The translations under genes and the position numbers were made by a program. A stretch of 36,641 bases of DNA, from contig JNEM01012051.1 of the NCBI GenBank assembly GCA_000697335.1, positions 1-36,641 of the forward strand. Direction: 5' to 3'. This DNA is from Conidiobolus incongruus B7586 (Eukaryota; Entomophthoromycota; Entomophthoromycetes; Entomophthorales; Conidiobolaceae). The notes below the pieces were generated by a model that saw nothing but the letters and a program-made list of their open reading frames with translations, had not been told where the DNA came from and did not search any database. This document shows positions 22,381 to 34,199 of this stretch, piece after piece (position 1 is the stretch's first letter; the number at the start of each line of letters is the position of its first letter).

Positions 22381-22441
22381 TACTTCTTTTAGCCTTCTTT
22401 GTCCTTTTTTGTCTTCTTTGTCTTTTTTGTCCTTTTGCCTT
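22381..22441. repeat. Imperfect pyrimidine-rich tandem tract
   Basis: Repeated units like TTCTTTGTCCTTTT and TTGTCTTCTTTG make the plus strand almost all C/T with spaced G, so the minus strand is Lys-codon-like and purine-rich. It lies 120-180 bp upstream of the minus-strand membrane-protein gene, where strand-asymmetric promoter tracts are common in fungi. It is not called as coding because no start or open frame of length exists. Confidence 0.5.
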
Positions 22442-24160
22442 GTAGTGATTATTTCAAGGGAAGTGGAAATTTAAATGTTCCTACTATATCCTATTTTAGG
22501 TAATATCACGTTGACTCGTGACAATATCTCCTCTTTTTTAATTCATTCAATCTAATTAATTTTTCTAATTTATCTCAAATACTCAAGCATAATCTGAGCA
22601 TAATTTATTAAGTTTTAATATTGAATAATTTTAGCTTTTTATTTTTAAATAATTTTTAAACTTTTTTTCAATTTTACAATTGGTATATATTTTGTATCAT
22701 TATTATTTTAAAATTATTCATTTATTCGAATTTATCTTTATATTTGTTAAATAATAACTGATGTTTTTATCGGTATTGAGAATGTTAAAGAATAATGAAT
22801 TTTTATGAATTTGAAAAAATTATAATTTACTAACATTGTAATTAACTAAGCTTTTTAAATTTTATGTATTGATAATTATCAAATTCTATGACTAATTGTT
22901 AATTTGATCAAATAACTTAACATTTCAAAAGGATTGATCCCAAATCAGGGTACCTGCATTTAATAGATTCATTCAATCCATTAATCAAAGCAACATTAAC
23001 TAAATTCAGTCATTTGGAAAGTGCACATATCACAATCAGGACTCAATTCCAAATTGAGGAATGTTCACTCGGAAAAAAGGGCGCTAACTTGGATATTTTT
23101 AGTCATCCCAATTTTACCTAAAGCAACGGATGATTTTTGAGCTTCAATATTTATTCCAATCCACTCTCCGGCCTCTCTCTTTCTCTCTCTCAATCTCCCT
23201 CACTTATGATCTCCTCAATTAGTATATTAAATTAAAATTGATAATTTATTTTGGAAAATTTACCAAATTTTGAAATTTCTAATTTGGGATTATCGAATCA
23301 AATATTTATTATTTGTTCACTATTAATCATTTTTTATGGTTAAAATATTATAAAATATACATGCACCAAAATTTTATACTTAAACTTATATAATTGATTC
23401 ATCTTAATAGATAATTTAGTTAGACAATGGTGGCTATCATGTTAATGTGAATATATTTGTTAATTCTAAACTTAGGAATATGTCCAAATATATATTGAAT
23501 AGTTGTCATCAATTGAAGTGAGGCCACCAAATGTCATTCAATCATTTATTTTGAATCTGATATTAATTTCACTAATTGAAAACCCTCAATTCTTCGCTTA
23601 AACAAATACCATTTTTTTCAATATATTTTGTTTCCATATTATTTTTATTGGATATTCAATAAATCATTAATTCAAATTATGGGTATTACTAGACAAAAAT
23701 GTGGAATTAAAAGTTGACAAAAATTTTCAAAACTACCAAATTAGTAATTTAAATTCGGTATTCATTACCAGAAACCTTAATTGAGTCATACTTTGCCAAT
23801 TATATCATGGCACTAGGAATTCCATTTCTTGCTAAGGCAATATTTCCAACTAAATATAGTATTACCTTTGAGAAAATGGTGAACTTTATCATTTTTATAT
23901 AAAACATTTGAAATTGAAAATTTCTGATGTTTTCAAAAACAAAAATTTTTTTCTTTGAAATTAAAATGATTTGTTTAATACTAAATATTGATTTTATTCT
24001 AATACAAATGATATTTATGATAAATTCTATTTTAGTTAAAAATAATATGTCAGTTAAGCATTTTTTTAATATAAATAACCATATGAGATAAACTAACAGG
24101 TTAGAATTTCTTTTTTCTTCTATTTGATCTGTAATCAATTGCGCATTATCCATTTTCCCA
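22442..24160. other. Intergenic DNA with a moderately GC-richer patch
   Basis: Between about 22920 and 23205 composition is less AT-rich. A second C/T tract (CTCTCTCTTTCTCTCTC) lies at about 23171-23191, and a minus-strand frame stays open for about 45 codons ending near 23065, without a usable start. A minus-strand ORF at 23800-24153 (117 codons) has protein-like ends (MDNAQLITDQIEEKR at the start, IALARNGIPSAMI at the end) but an AT-junk middle; I could not fit introns that join the ends, so no gene is called. Confidence 0.4.
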
Positions 24161-25869
24161 TTAATTAATTACTTAATTAGGTGTTATTTTTGGATATTTT
24201 ATGGGAAAATGGGCCAAATTTAATCGGTTTGAATAATTTGGATAATAAATAATTGAATGATTTAATTTTGCTAGTAATAAAAATGATGTAGAATATTTTA
24301 ATAGTTTAAGGCTCTATATTATAAATATATATATGTGTGCATGTGTATCTTTTATTGAATTGTATATCTAATTAATATCACTCAAACCAAATATATTAAA
24401 AGTGAATTTTAAGAAATATAGCATTGATATTGTCTATAAAATTTAATAATTCCATTGGATTTAAAGAAATAAATATGATATCCAATAGTAGCTAATGCTA
24501 AGGTCAATGTGATGTTCAATTATGATATTAAATAAAGAGATATATGAATAAAATATTATTGACCACTTTAATATTGCTATAACAAAAAAATGAATAAATT
24601 AATATTCCAAAACTCAAAAATGAATAAATTTAAAAAAATTTTCTTTCAAATATTTATATATAAAACACCCCTAAAAAATCTAGAATTATTTTATATAATA
24701 AAAAATAAATTAATATAAATAGTAGTATATAATTATTTATTAGAAAGAAAAAATATTTAAAAAAAATGTTCTCTATAACAATTATCGGGCATATTAATTT
24801 AAATTAATTTAATATTAAATTTAATCTTTATAGTGACATGCTGTGAATAAAATGAAAATTTAATCAAATTAAGTAAAATATTAAATCAATATATATATAT
24901 ATATATATATTAATAAAAGCTAATTGAATGAAAATAAAAGAATGCTTATAGTATTTATTGGTTTTAAAAAATTAATAAGAATATTAAAATTATAAAATTT
25001 AATAGTTTATATTTGTTCTTTATTACTATCGGTGAATTCTAAATTATGAAAATTAGTAAATATAAATTTTATTAAATAGATTATAACCCTAAAGTTTTAA
25101 AATTATATACAATTTTAAATAAATTTAATATTTTAATTAATATAATATATCGAAATATGTATGACTATATAATATATAAATTCTAGAATTGTTTTACTTA
25201 TATTGATATATTCAGTAATTAGATAATAATTTTTTATTTTATTTGACAGCATATATTTGGTATTTTATTGATTGCCTAATATAGATGATAAGCAATGGAT
25301 TTCTGAACCATTTTATGATTGATTTTTTGACATTGGCTATTCAATAACCATTCTAACATTGTTGATTAACTGGTTGCATTTGATTTTTACCTTATTTATT
25401 CAAAACTTTGTTAGCCGATCTAAACATCAATAAATACAATTTTCCCATATTTAACTAATATATTATTATATCATGAATGGAAATATTACTCGAAGAAACT
25501 CGTAATTTAAGCTACTTAAAAATTGATTAGAATTTTATTTATTATATAATGTAGGATTGTATTTTAACTGAGTTATATGAGATTTTGTCAAATTTAAGTT
25601 GAATTCTCTTTTTTCCTATCATGATACAATAAATTAAAAATTAAGATTTAAAAGTTTCTTAATTGAGTTAATATTTCTCAATTTCCCTTTTTAGTCTGTG
25701 GAACATCCGATTCGATTGGCAATTTGATGAATATTTGATTTTGTGACAAAGAATATTGATGATTTCAGATTTATTTCAAATTAAGCTTATTCACTTTCCT
25801 AAAAAAATAATTACAAACTTGTGATTTTATATAAAAACCTCTTCCAAATACTATACCCAAAATGGTGAA
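24161..25869. other. AT-rich intergenic DNA, no gene seen
   Basis: It includes an (AT)n microsatellite at about 24891-24910. A patch at 25230-25440 is slightly less AT-rich but has stops in all frames. No RNA gene is seen. Confidence 0.55.
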
Positions 25870-26061
25870 CTAAATCAAATCACTAAACTCCCATTCTGAA
25901 GGGATAGAATTTCCAATTAAGGATAGCTGTCTCTTTCCATTTTCGGATATTACTATCTGCAATTGTCGATCATTCAACTTTTGCTTTATTAATAAACAAT
26001 ACGGAAGTACCCATAGTCCACCCTCATTATTGGAAATATTTAAACCAGCAATCGGCCACAT
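25870..26061 (-). CDS. Possible small gene, 63 aa, function unknown
   Basis: The frame starts MWPIAGLNISNNEGGLWVLP and ends SIPSEWEFSDLI. Composition is varied (three Trp, four Pro including a Pro-Ile pair, four or more Gly) and unlike the Ile/Lys/Asn-rich chance ORFs of this window, and its G+C is above the flanks. No domain, signal or membrane span is evident. It is divergent from the Zn2Cys6 gene with only about 46 bp between the two likely start codons, so a shared promoter would be very tight. It could be a true small gene, an exon of something larger, or part of an old coding region. Confidence 0.3.
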   Translation of the reverse strand: MWPIAGLNISNNEGGLWVLPYCLLIKQKLNDRQLQIVISENGKRQLSLIGNSIPSEWEFSDLI

Positions 26062-26107
26062 AATTCATTATTTTATTTTCCTCATGCTTGCTTCTTTTCA
26101 ACATTCT

Positions 26108-26680
26108 ATGAACCAAATTCGTCCTGCTGGCAAGTACTCCGAGCACACAAACCAAGCTTGCGACAGCTGCAGGAAGAAGAAGGTCAAGTGTGTTAGCAAC
26201 CCAATCCCTGGTTTACCTTGTGGTCACTGTGATAAGCATCGCTACACTTGTACATATTATCATCATGCAAACAAAAGAGGTCCCAAGGGATCCTCTAATG
26301 TCAGGTCTGGAGGTGTTCGTAAGAACCAGAACCTCCCTATTCTCACTTCCCCTTTGAGATTAGGCTATGGTCATAACGCCAGCCTCGTCAATCCTTCTAA
26401 TTCTGGAGAGTTTTCACCTTCACCTCATAGTTCCTCCTCGACTTTAAAATCAGACCTTAAAATCATTCAATACAGCCCAGTTCAGCCATCTCACCCTACC
26501 ACATGTCACTCGCCCGCAGTTACCTCACCCTCGGATTACACACCGTCACACCCTAGTTCACCACCTAATTCCCTCAGCTATCAAGATCTCCTCAGGCACT
26601 ATGGCCACGATATAAATGATAAGCTAGGCTACGACTTCTGCTCAGCAAGACTCCGATGGTGGAAAACAATTATGAATTAG
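26108..26680 (+). CDS. Zn2Cys6 DNA-binding protein, apparently shortened, about 190 aa
   Basis: The zinc cluster is complete: CDSC-X6-C-X9-CGHC-X6-C, with basic RKKKVKC, followed by NKRGPKG, a motif that follows the cluster in many fungal sugar and nutrient regulators. After it comes a Pro/Ser/Thr-rich stretch (SPSPHSSSSTLK, PSDYTPSHPSSPPNSL) and a short tail. The frame is open from an ATG at 26030, but the first 26 residues of that reading are hydrophobic and AT-rich, so the ATG at 26108 (MNQIRPAGK) is preferred. The helical regulatory domain usual in full-length members is absent from the frame, although a 48-codon frame just downstream looks like its beginning. Either the gene is broken, an intron is missed, or a short DNA-binding-only factor is made. 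DNA binding is a safe family inference; target and function are unknown. Confidence 0.78.
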   Translation: MNQIRPAGKYSEHTNQACDSCRKKKVKCVSNPIPGLPCGHCDKHRYTCTYYHHANKRGPKGSSNVRSGGVRKNQNLPILTSPLRLGYGHNASLVNPSNSGEFSPSPHSSSSTLKSDLKIIQYSPVQPSHPTTCHSPAVTSPSDYTPSHPSSPPNSLSYQDLLRHYGHDINDKLGYDFCSARLRWWKTIMN

Positions 26681-27010
26681 TGAGATTCAGAGGAGAAAAC
26701 AAGATCTAGACCCTAAGCCAAAAACGGCATCTACCTGCTATTTTTAATCTAGACCACTGTCACCCCGGGGAAATCGTCTCAATTTGGAAATCCGTCACCC
26801 CTTTCTAGGAAATTGAGGGGAGAAGAGGTGAAATCATGGACACAAATCGAAATCAAGATGTGAAATTAACGAATCAAATAGCCACATTGCACTCGGAATG
26901 GACAGTCCAAGTTTTTATTTCCTTGTGGATATCCTACCTTGATCAACTCTTTTACCGAGCCGTCTTCCCAATATCATGTTAATAGCCCAACCACGAAGGG
27001 AGAATTCTAA
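26681..27010 (+). pseudogene. Probable remnant of the regulator's C-terminal part
   Basis: The GC-richer composition of the upstream gene continues for about 330 bp past its stop. A frame open from 26809, with ATG at 26836 and stop at 26980, reads WTVQVFISLWISYLDQLFYR then AVFPIS. This resembles the aromatic 'LYF-Y-HPLFPIL' stretch that opens the fungal transcription-factor regulatory domain. Its frame differs from the zinc-cluster frame. The splice candidates I tried (donors at 26659 and 26680; acceptors at 26808, 26822 and 26825) either break the frame or create a stop at the junction. I therefore lean to a decayed 3' part, with an unrecognised intron as the alternative. Confidence 0.45.
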
Positions 27011-30005
27011 CCATCATTCTAATTAATACTAAATAAAGCTTCTAAAATCATATAATTCTCTCATCAATTCATCAAAGTTATATTAAATTCCTCAAATTCA
27101 ACTGATTTTTAAACGCGTATGATATCATGTATTAATATTGCTATTATTTGGTTTAAACATCACACTGTAACTATCGGATTTATTATACCAGCATTTCCGA
27201 AATTGGGAAGGCTTATATATTTACAAGCATTAAGGTTTCTTATCAAAAGAATCTATTGAAACCATCTAACTGAATTTACTAATCCATTCCCTTTTATCCA
27301 TTTTAATAATGATTGGACGCATTGTAACAATGACTAATTAATTTTACAATAGCATGATCGAGTATTTTAACTTTTTGAATGAAAGACTTTAATAGTGTGA
27401 ATTGAAAATTAGTTTCAAAGTTTATAAAAACATTTTAACGCACCTAATAAGTTACATTAATATTAATTTGTAAAAATTTTTCAAATTTATTTTATCTAGT
27501 ATTCCCTGGATAATTATCTTTACCTAAAGTATTTCCTAATAAAGATATTTTTTGACAATTTTGTTAAATCCCACATTCAATCAAGGCGCCGATTACGATT
27601 CTTTAGGGATCAAGCATTAATGCTTTAAATTCCAATTTAACCAATCAAAATATTAGTCTTAATAAATTGACTTTAATTGATTGAATAATTAATATTCCTA
27701 AATACAAATAAATTAGCTTACATGTCCGATACTATCCAAAATTAGACTATCCACACTTTTTTTCCAATTGATTTAAAACTCGGAGAAGTTTCATTAATTT
27801 GGTAATAACGTTATTCCCTAACTAAATTAGAAAGTTTTACTAATTAGGAGAATTTGATTGGATAAATTTCAAAAGAAAAAAATTTTTTTTTTATTTTTAA
27901 TTGAGTTCACAATTGAGTTATATTTGATTAATTGAATCTTGGCATGACAAATATTAACAAATATTAACAAATATTTTTAACTTGTTATAGAGAATGGCGT
28001 ACTCTTTTCTTTAGATAATTTCTCGATCTTTCAGATATATAAGTTTTTTTTGTATTTATTTAAAAAAAATCTAATAGTTTTTGATTTATTCTGAATAAAT
28101 AATAGAAAGTTTTAGGGATATAAGATTATTAAATTTTAATTAATATAAAAATTTATTTTATCATGATATAAAATACATTTTACAGATTATTAAAGTTTCA
28201 ATATTTTATATTTAATATTCAACAATATATCTGCAACTTTTACTACACTGTTTAATTTGCATCCTTATTAAACTCAAATTGAATAAATAAACCGATAATT
28301 TAACAAAGTGTTTAATATTATGTAATAAATAACAAAATTACATTTTTACTCATTGTTTGAAATCTTTTGGTGTAAAAAAGTAACTTGAACTTTTTTAATT
28401 TCAAATAACTATAATTAAACTGATCATTTTAAACTGTTTGTTATATAAAATGATAATAGCATTTGATTTTTATTGCAGATATTATAATGAAAAACAGCTT
28501 CAAATAGCATCATTCGAAAAATATATGTTATAAAGTAATCAAATTGACTAATATTAGTTCTTAATTTACCAATTCTCTTATAATATAAAAATATAATCAA
28601 TAGAGGGATGGTTCGTGTGAATAGATATTATGCAAGTTGAATTAGTTCAGATGTTTTATATGAAATATTGTTGTAATTCAACTTTCGGTATTTATTATTT
28701 CTAAATTGAGCATCTATACAACTATATTACATTGTAATGAAAAGTTCCTAATAATTTTAGATCTTTTAAGCATTCTTAGTCATTTAAACTAAATAGACTT
28801 ACATTTTAACAAGCAATACATAGCACTAGTATTCAAAAAGGATAATAACTTTCATAAAAACCAGAAATCTAGAATGTAATTATCACTTTAACCTATACCC
28901 GGAGCAAGTTTTCACGTTACTCAATCTGAAAGAAAGCATTCGGAAGTTTCCAAAAAGTTCAAAACACAACCAAAGGAAAAATATGATTTTCTGAAATTGG
29001 AGAGATAATTTTTTTACAAACTACTTGATCCCCTTCAATTACTCTAAGTTTGGCAATTATCACCTTTTAATAAATATTATTATTTTCATTTTCACGATAA
29101 TCTTTAGCAAATTAGGATTAATTTAGTTTTATACTTGTTAAATTAATAAAATTATTAGAACAAGTTGAATGTATTAATTCAAAAAGAAAAGAAATATATT
29201 ATTCAATATTTATATCAACTATATTAAAATTGAACAATCTAATATTGAATTATTTAATTAAAATTCATTATAATTCTTATCTTAATAATTTTTAAATTGT
29301 TTATACCTAATTATAGTAAGATTACTCTTTTGGATTGTTTATCTAATATTCATCAAAATTTTAATTGAATTAACTAAAGGGTTAAAATGATTTAAATATT
29401 CAATAATATATTTAATCTTAAATTTTTATTATATATAAGTAGTCATTTATCTATCTTTTATATTTGAATAATTATATTATTAAAATAATAAAATAATATT
29501 TGAAATTAATTAAATAATAAACAATGATTATTGATTTTTTTTGAATAAATATCCAATATATTTGAATTTGAATTTGAATTTGAATTTATCATTGATTATA
29601 GTACAATTAGAGGGTGTTTAAATTAATTTTACACCAAATCAAAAGGAAAAATAATAGTACCATAATTGGTAATAATCAAGAGTAAGAATTGAACCATGTT
29701 TTTTATTTAATATATTTCTTGTTATTCTAATATTTTAAATTGAAATTTATCTCCTAGGAGTTATATCTGCATTCGATATTTTTCAAGAATTTTTTCTTGT
29801 AATCTTTTCAAATTTATTTTGACCTTTTTAGTTTGATTAAGTTATTTTGTCAAATGTAAATTTGATATTTCTTCTTCAGATTAATATGTTTTATTGTATT
29901 AATTTACTAATCAACTATTATTAAACTTGTAATTCGGATTAATTGTCAAGATTGAATATTTGATGAGTGTATATTAAATATATTATTTAGTAGATAAATG
30001 GGATA
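27011..30005. other. AT-rich intergenic DNA
   Basis: It holds short tandem repeats: ACAAATATTA about three times at 27947-27976 and TTTGAA four times at 29561-29587. A slightly GC-richer patch at 28890-28985 has two overlapping open frames of 38-52 codons without plausible starts, probably chance. No RNA gene is seen. Confidence 0.5.
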
Positions 30006-30263
30006 ATGAAAATTAGTTATTTGGGCGATTTATCAGAGATTTATAAAATAGTAATCTTGAGAAAGAAAACCAGTGATATCAAAAATTCACCAGTTGGAAT
30101 CGTTTTAAAATCAATTAGTTAAGAATCAAAAATATTATATAAGTCATATAATCTGGGTAGTGTTTTACGTGACTTGACCAGTGAACAAATTGTGAATGTG
30201 CTAATTTTCGACGATCCACTGTCGGGTTTGGGTTTAATCACGGAGTTTCAAGTGTATACATGA
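30006..30263 (+). pseudogene. Protein-like frame broken by a single stop; possible lost or spliced small gene
   Basis: From ATG 30006 the frame reads MKISYLGDLSEIYKIVIL... for 38 codons to TAA at 30120-30122, then continues in the same frame for 46 more codons (LGSVLRDLTSEQIVNVLIF, DDPLSGLGLITEFQVYT) to TGA at 30261. The second half is GC-richer and well balanced, unlike its surroundings. An in-frame 51-nt GT...AG segment (about 30093-30143) spans the stop, matching the lengths of confirmed introns here, but its donor GTTGGA is poor. No family is recognised. It may be a one-stop pseudogene, a spliced small gene or chance. Confidence 0.3.
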
Positions 30264-32619
30264 TCAAAGCTATGACTTGAAATTAATATAAATTAACCTA
30301 GATTAAGAGAATTTTGTAGGTTTTCAATCAAAAAGTTCTAGATTATATTCTTTAGAATATAATGTTTGAGAGAAATGAATAGGAATAATATTGTCATATA
30401 AATTAAATGAGCATTGTTTTTTATCATTTAATTAATTTCGAAAATTATACCAACTAAATTTGTTTAAATCATACCATTTATATTATATATTGACTATAAT
30501 GCAATGTATTTATTAAAAAGTATTATCTCATCAAAGTGTAATTAATAAAAATTTAATTTAGCACATATGATTATACAAAAATTGAAAGGATATTATTGAG
30601 ATTTTATAAAAATTATTCTAAATCGATACTATGACTGTTTAAAAATCAAGACAAATATTGGGTAAATATATGATCTAATTCGTATATCTAAAGGTATCGA
30701 AATCTATATATCATAACTATTATCTGTATAAGCTGCTTATATCTTATATCAGTTAAACCATTCGCAAAATTGCATATATTATTAGTACAAACAAAATATA
30801 TAGTATGCTTTCTAACAATTGCTTGAAAAATTTTAAATTCACTATTTCAAAATAGATTTGTATAATAATCACGCTATAACTTGGTAGAAAGAGGGTTTTA
30901 ATATAAGCAAACCTCAAGTCTCTGAATATTAACTTGGAGTTGAATATCTAACAGCTTGATAAAAAGATTCATATTGATTAGTACTTGTTTAGAAGACAAA
31001 ATTATCCTTTTAAAGATTTTAAAAAATAATTGATAATAATTAATTATCTCATGAAAAATAAATAATTCACGGTATATATAAATACATAATTTGTGAAAGT
31101 TAAAAAATTTTTATATATGATTTTGATTTACTTACTCTCATCAAATAATACTAAATTAAAATTAATTGGATAAAATGATTTCATAAGTAAATATATCGGA
31201 ACAAATATTGAAATGGTTACTAAGTTAAGTAATATTACAAAATGGTTAATGAAATATGGTTTTGGACAAATTGATATTGATTAATCAGGTAAAAATCAGT
31301 ATTTTTGTGATTATCCAATAGCTGATTTTGGATTATTAATATTCTTGTATTTGAATGATAATTTGAATTAATTAGTTTATATCCAATTTAAAAAATGAGA
31401 GTAATTGAATTTAATTCATGATTTATTAATTGAGCTAATTTTTTGAATGAGTATGGATAACAATAATTAAATTTATAGCGAGTTTGTTGTTATCAATTCC
31501 AACTTGAATTGTATTCTGCATCAATTTTTTAATTAGTTGTAAGTAAAGATACTTTATTGATTATAAAATTTGTTTTCAATAACTGAATTAACTTATATAA
31601 ATTAAATTCGGCTTTGAAAATTATGAGGAGCGGTATATAATTTTTCAGTAATCTATATTTTAAATAGTAGCGCCATTGGCCTTCGTAACCCTTAATCTAT
31701 TAAATATAAAAAATAGATTAGATATTTATGGTAGATTTAAAAAACAATTAAAATCAATAAATCGAATATTTTGAAAAGATAGAGATATTAAATTTGGATC
31801 CTTATTTCATATATTTGAAACTACTCTTCAAACGAAATTCTTAAATTCTACACTCTAATAAATATTTAAATACTTAAAATTAATTAGCCAACGCAATATT
31901 TCAGTTTAGTATAGTTCTTTTGTTGTGCTATTTTGCAAAGAGGTGATTCATTTTAATTGTCAAAAAATGATTCAATTTTAGTCAAACTGATTTTGAATGG
32001 TTTATGATTAAATTTGCATTGGATTAATATTATCAAATTTATTTTATATTTTTAATAATATAGTTGTTAAAAATATATTCATATATAATTTATTTATACC
32101 TAAAGCTATTTATAGTAAAAATTTCTATAATCATTATTTATATCTTGCCATAGAAAAACATGAATATATTTTACAATCAATTGTTTATCTTGTTAATTTT
32201 CATAATTCAAAATTTCGAATTTTTTAATATCGATTATTTATGTAGAAAGAGAATTGAAAGCTTTATAATATTAGATCATATCATCTATTATATTTAATAA
32301 TATTAATAGGCCTTGTGATGTAAGACATAGCGCATATTAATTTTAATATTATGATTAATAAAGTTATACTCATATATACCTGAATAAAATTTTTTATATT
32401 ATAATAAATATATGTAATATGAATTAATATAGTATTATTTGATTAAAGATGGTATATGAAATAATGATAATAAGTTGAATTATAAGGAATTATTAAAGTA
32501 TTTCGAGATTAAGAAAAATGCAATTTGAAGTGAAATAATGAAAAATAGAGAAAAATAACAAAATCGCTTTACAAATAAATGAATCAGGTTTATATTAAAT
32601 GTGTAAATATAAGAAGTAA
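30264..32619. other. AT-rich intergenic DNA, no gene seen
   Basis: No frame, RNA fold or repeat of note. A small GC-richer spot at about 31625-31695 has no long frame. Confidence 0.55.
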
Positions 32620-32691
32620 GACGTGTTGGCGCAATGGTAGCGCGTCCGCCTCCAGAGCGGAAGGCTGGGAGTTCGAGTCTCTCACGCGTCA
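32620..32691 (+). tRNA. tRNA-Trp (anticodon CCA)
   Basis: A 72-nt cloverleaf with acceptor GACGTGT/ACGCGTC (one wobble pair) and discriminator A. The anticodon stem TCCGC/GCGGA encloses loop CTCCAGA, anticodon CCA. The T arm GGGAG-TTCGAGT-CTCTC holds the Pol III B box and GGCGCAATGGTAGCG forms the D arm and A box. There is no intron. An opposite-strand ORF that crosses it is an antisense shadow. Confidence 0.97.
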
Positions 32692-32696
32692 TTTTT
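32692..32696 (+). terminator. RNA polymerase III terminator of tRNA-Trp
   Basis: Five T directly follow the tRNA discriminator base, and a second, longer T run lies about 15 nt further on as backup. Confidence 0.75.
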
Positions 32697-33314
32697 GATA
32701 TTTTATTTTTTTCAAATTTTACTATTTACATTAGTTAATAATAATATTTTTTACTTTTTGATTTTTCGATTATCATTTTATACTTAATTTTTTTTTAAAA
32801 TCATTTCTCTTATTTTTCGTTATTCTTAAGTATTTGTATTTATTACTAAAATTTTATAATCAATAATCACAATACATGATTTAAGTTAATATATTTTTTT
32901 GGCCAATTAAATTTAAATTGTTTTAAGTTGGGATTAAATTTTTCAGGATATTACTACAATCAATTTTTATTTTGATCAATATTTTGAATAATATGTACTC
33001 TATTTATTAAATTTATTTATAGAATTTATTATTAATATAGTTATTTTAATTATACAAATATGAATAATTTAATAATATTTAGAATTTCCACTAGTCAATT
33101 TCTAATAGAATGTTTTCAAATCCCATAAATTTAAACAATAAATATTCCTAATGAATTTTAATTATTCAATTATTTTATCAATATTATGACTGCTTAATAT
33201 ATAATAAACAATAAACAAAATCAAAGAATTACAAAATCCATCATCAATATCAATTAAAACTATATATTTGATATATTAGACTAAATAAAATTATACCTAG
33301 TTATTGTAAATATT
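32697..33314. other. AT-rich DNA between tRNA-Trp and the Vps2 gene
   Basis: It probably contains the promoter of the Vps2 gene in its last 200 bp, but no distinctive element stands out. No gene is seen. Confidence 0.6.
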
Positions 33315-34199
33315 ATGGATTTTTTATTAGGGCGGCGTAAGAGCCCAGCCGAGGTATTGAGAATACATCAGAGGAGCTTGACGAAAGCTCAAAGGGAGCT
33401 GGATAGGGAGAGGACCAAATTAGAGCAACAGGAAAAGAAGTTAATTACAGATATTAAAAAGTCTGCTAAGGTTGGCCAGATGGTATTTTAATCTTAAATA
33501 TTCATAGTGATATTGTATTAAATAGGCATTTAGAATGCTTGCAAAATTCAAGCTAAAGATTTGGTAAGAACTAGGAAGCATATCCAAAAATTTTATCAGA
33601 TGAAAACACAGTTACAAGCTGTTAGCTTGAGAATTCAGGTATTTCTAAATTTCATTGTTGATGTTAAAATATTTTATTGAGTAATATTTAAATAGACACT
33701 TTGTTCAAACCAGCAAATGGCAGAAGCAATGAAAGGAGCTTCTAGAGTGAGTTATATTCGTCTAATTACTGATATAAAAATTCAATATTAACTCAAACGC
33801 TATTAAATAGACTATGGGAGCAATGAATAAACGCATGAACTTGCCAGGTATCCAAAAGATTATGATGGATTTTGAAAGAGAGAGCGAAATCATGGATATG
33901 AAGGAAGAAATCATGAATGACGTCATGGATGATGTCATGGACGACGAACTCGATGAAGAGGAAGAATCTGAGAATATTGTGAATCAAGTCCTCGACGAAA
34001 TTGGTATCAATGTTAATCAATCAGTAATAATTAAATATATTAGCCAGTCATATAAAGTATTAATATTGCGCTATTATAGCTTGTGGATACTCCTAATCAT
34101 ATTGGGTCATCTGAACCAGTACGCCAAGCCGTTGCCGAGGGTGCTATGTCGGACGATGCTTTACTTCAAGCTAGATTAGATAATTTGAGAAGAGAATAG
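33315..34199 (+). CDS. VPS2: ESCRT-III subunit Vps2/CHMP2, 218 aa, five exons
   Basis: A cytosolic subunit that polymerises on endosomal membranes for multivesicular-body sorting and membrane scission and recruits the Vps4 ATPase. Exons: 33315-33482, 33534-33638, 33696-33746, 33811-34023, 34080-34199. All junctions are phase 0, introns are 51, 57, 64 and 56 nt, and all end TAG. The N-terminus MDFLLGRRKSPAEVLR is nearly that of CHMP2A, followed by basic helices (RELDRERTKLEQQEKK), IQAKDLVRTRKHIQKF, QLQAVSLRIQ, MAEAMKGASR and IQKIMMDFERESEIMDMKEE. A very acidic stretch (DDVMDDELDEEEESE) follows, and the C-terminus LLQARLDNLRRE (207-218) is the MIM1 motif that binds the MIT domain of Vps4. Human CHMP2A has 222 residues, so the model is full length. 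The read-through of exon 4 into the next intron is not a separate gene. Confidence 0.97.

Noticed and set aside
23800-24153. Minus-strand 117-codon ORF
   Set aside because: Its two ends look protein-like but the middle is AT junk, and no intron I tried joins the ends in frame; kept only as a note.
28797-28990. Two overlapping open frames of 38-52 codons
   Set aside because: Both frames are open over the same GC-richer patch and neither has a good start, which points to chance.
32480-32692. Minus-strand 70-codon ORF beginning MTRERLELPAFRSGGG
   Set aside because: It is the antisense reading of tRNA-Trp, a common artefact.
33814-34179. 121-codon ORF and an antisense 75-codon ORF
   Set aside because: The first is exon 4 of Vps2 read into the next intron; the second is its antisense shadow.
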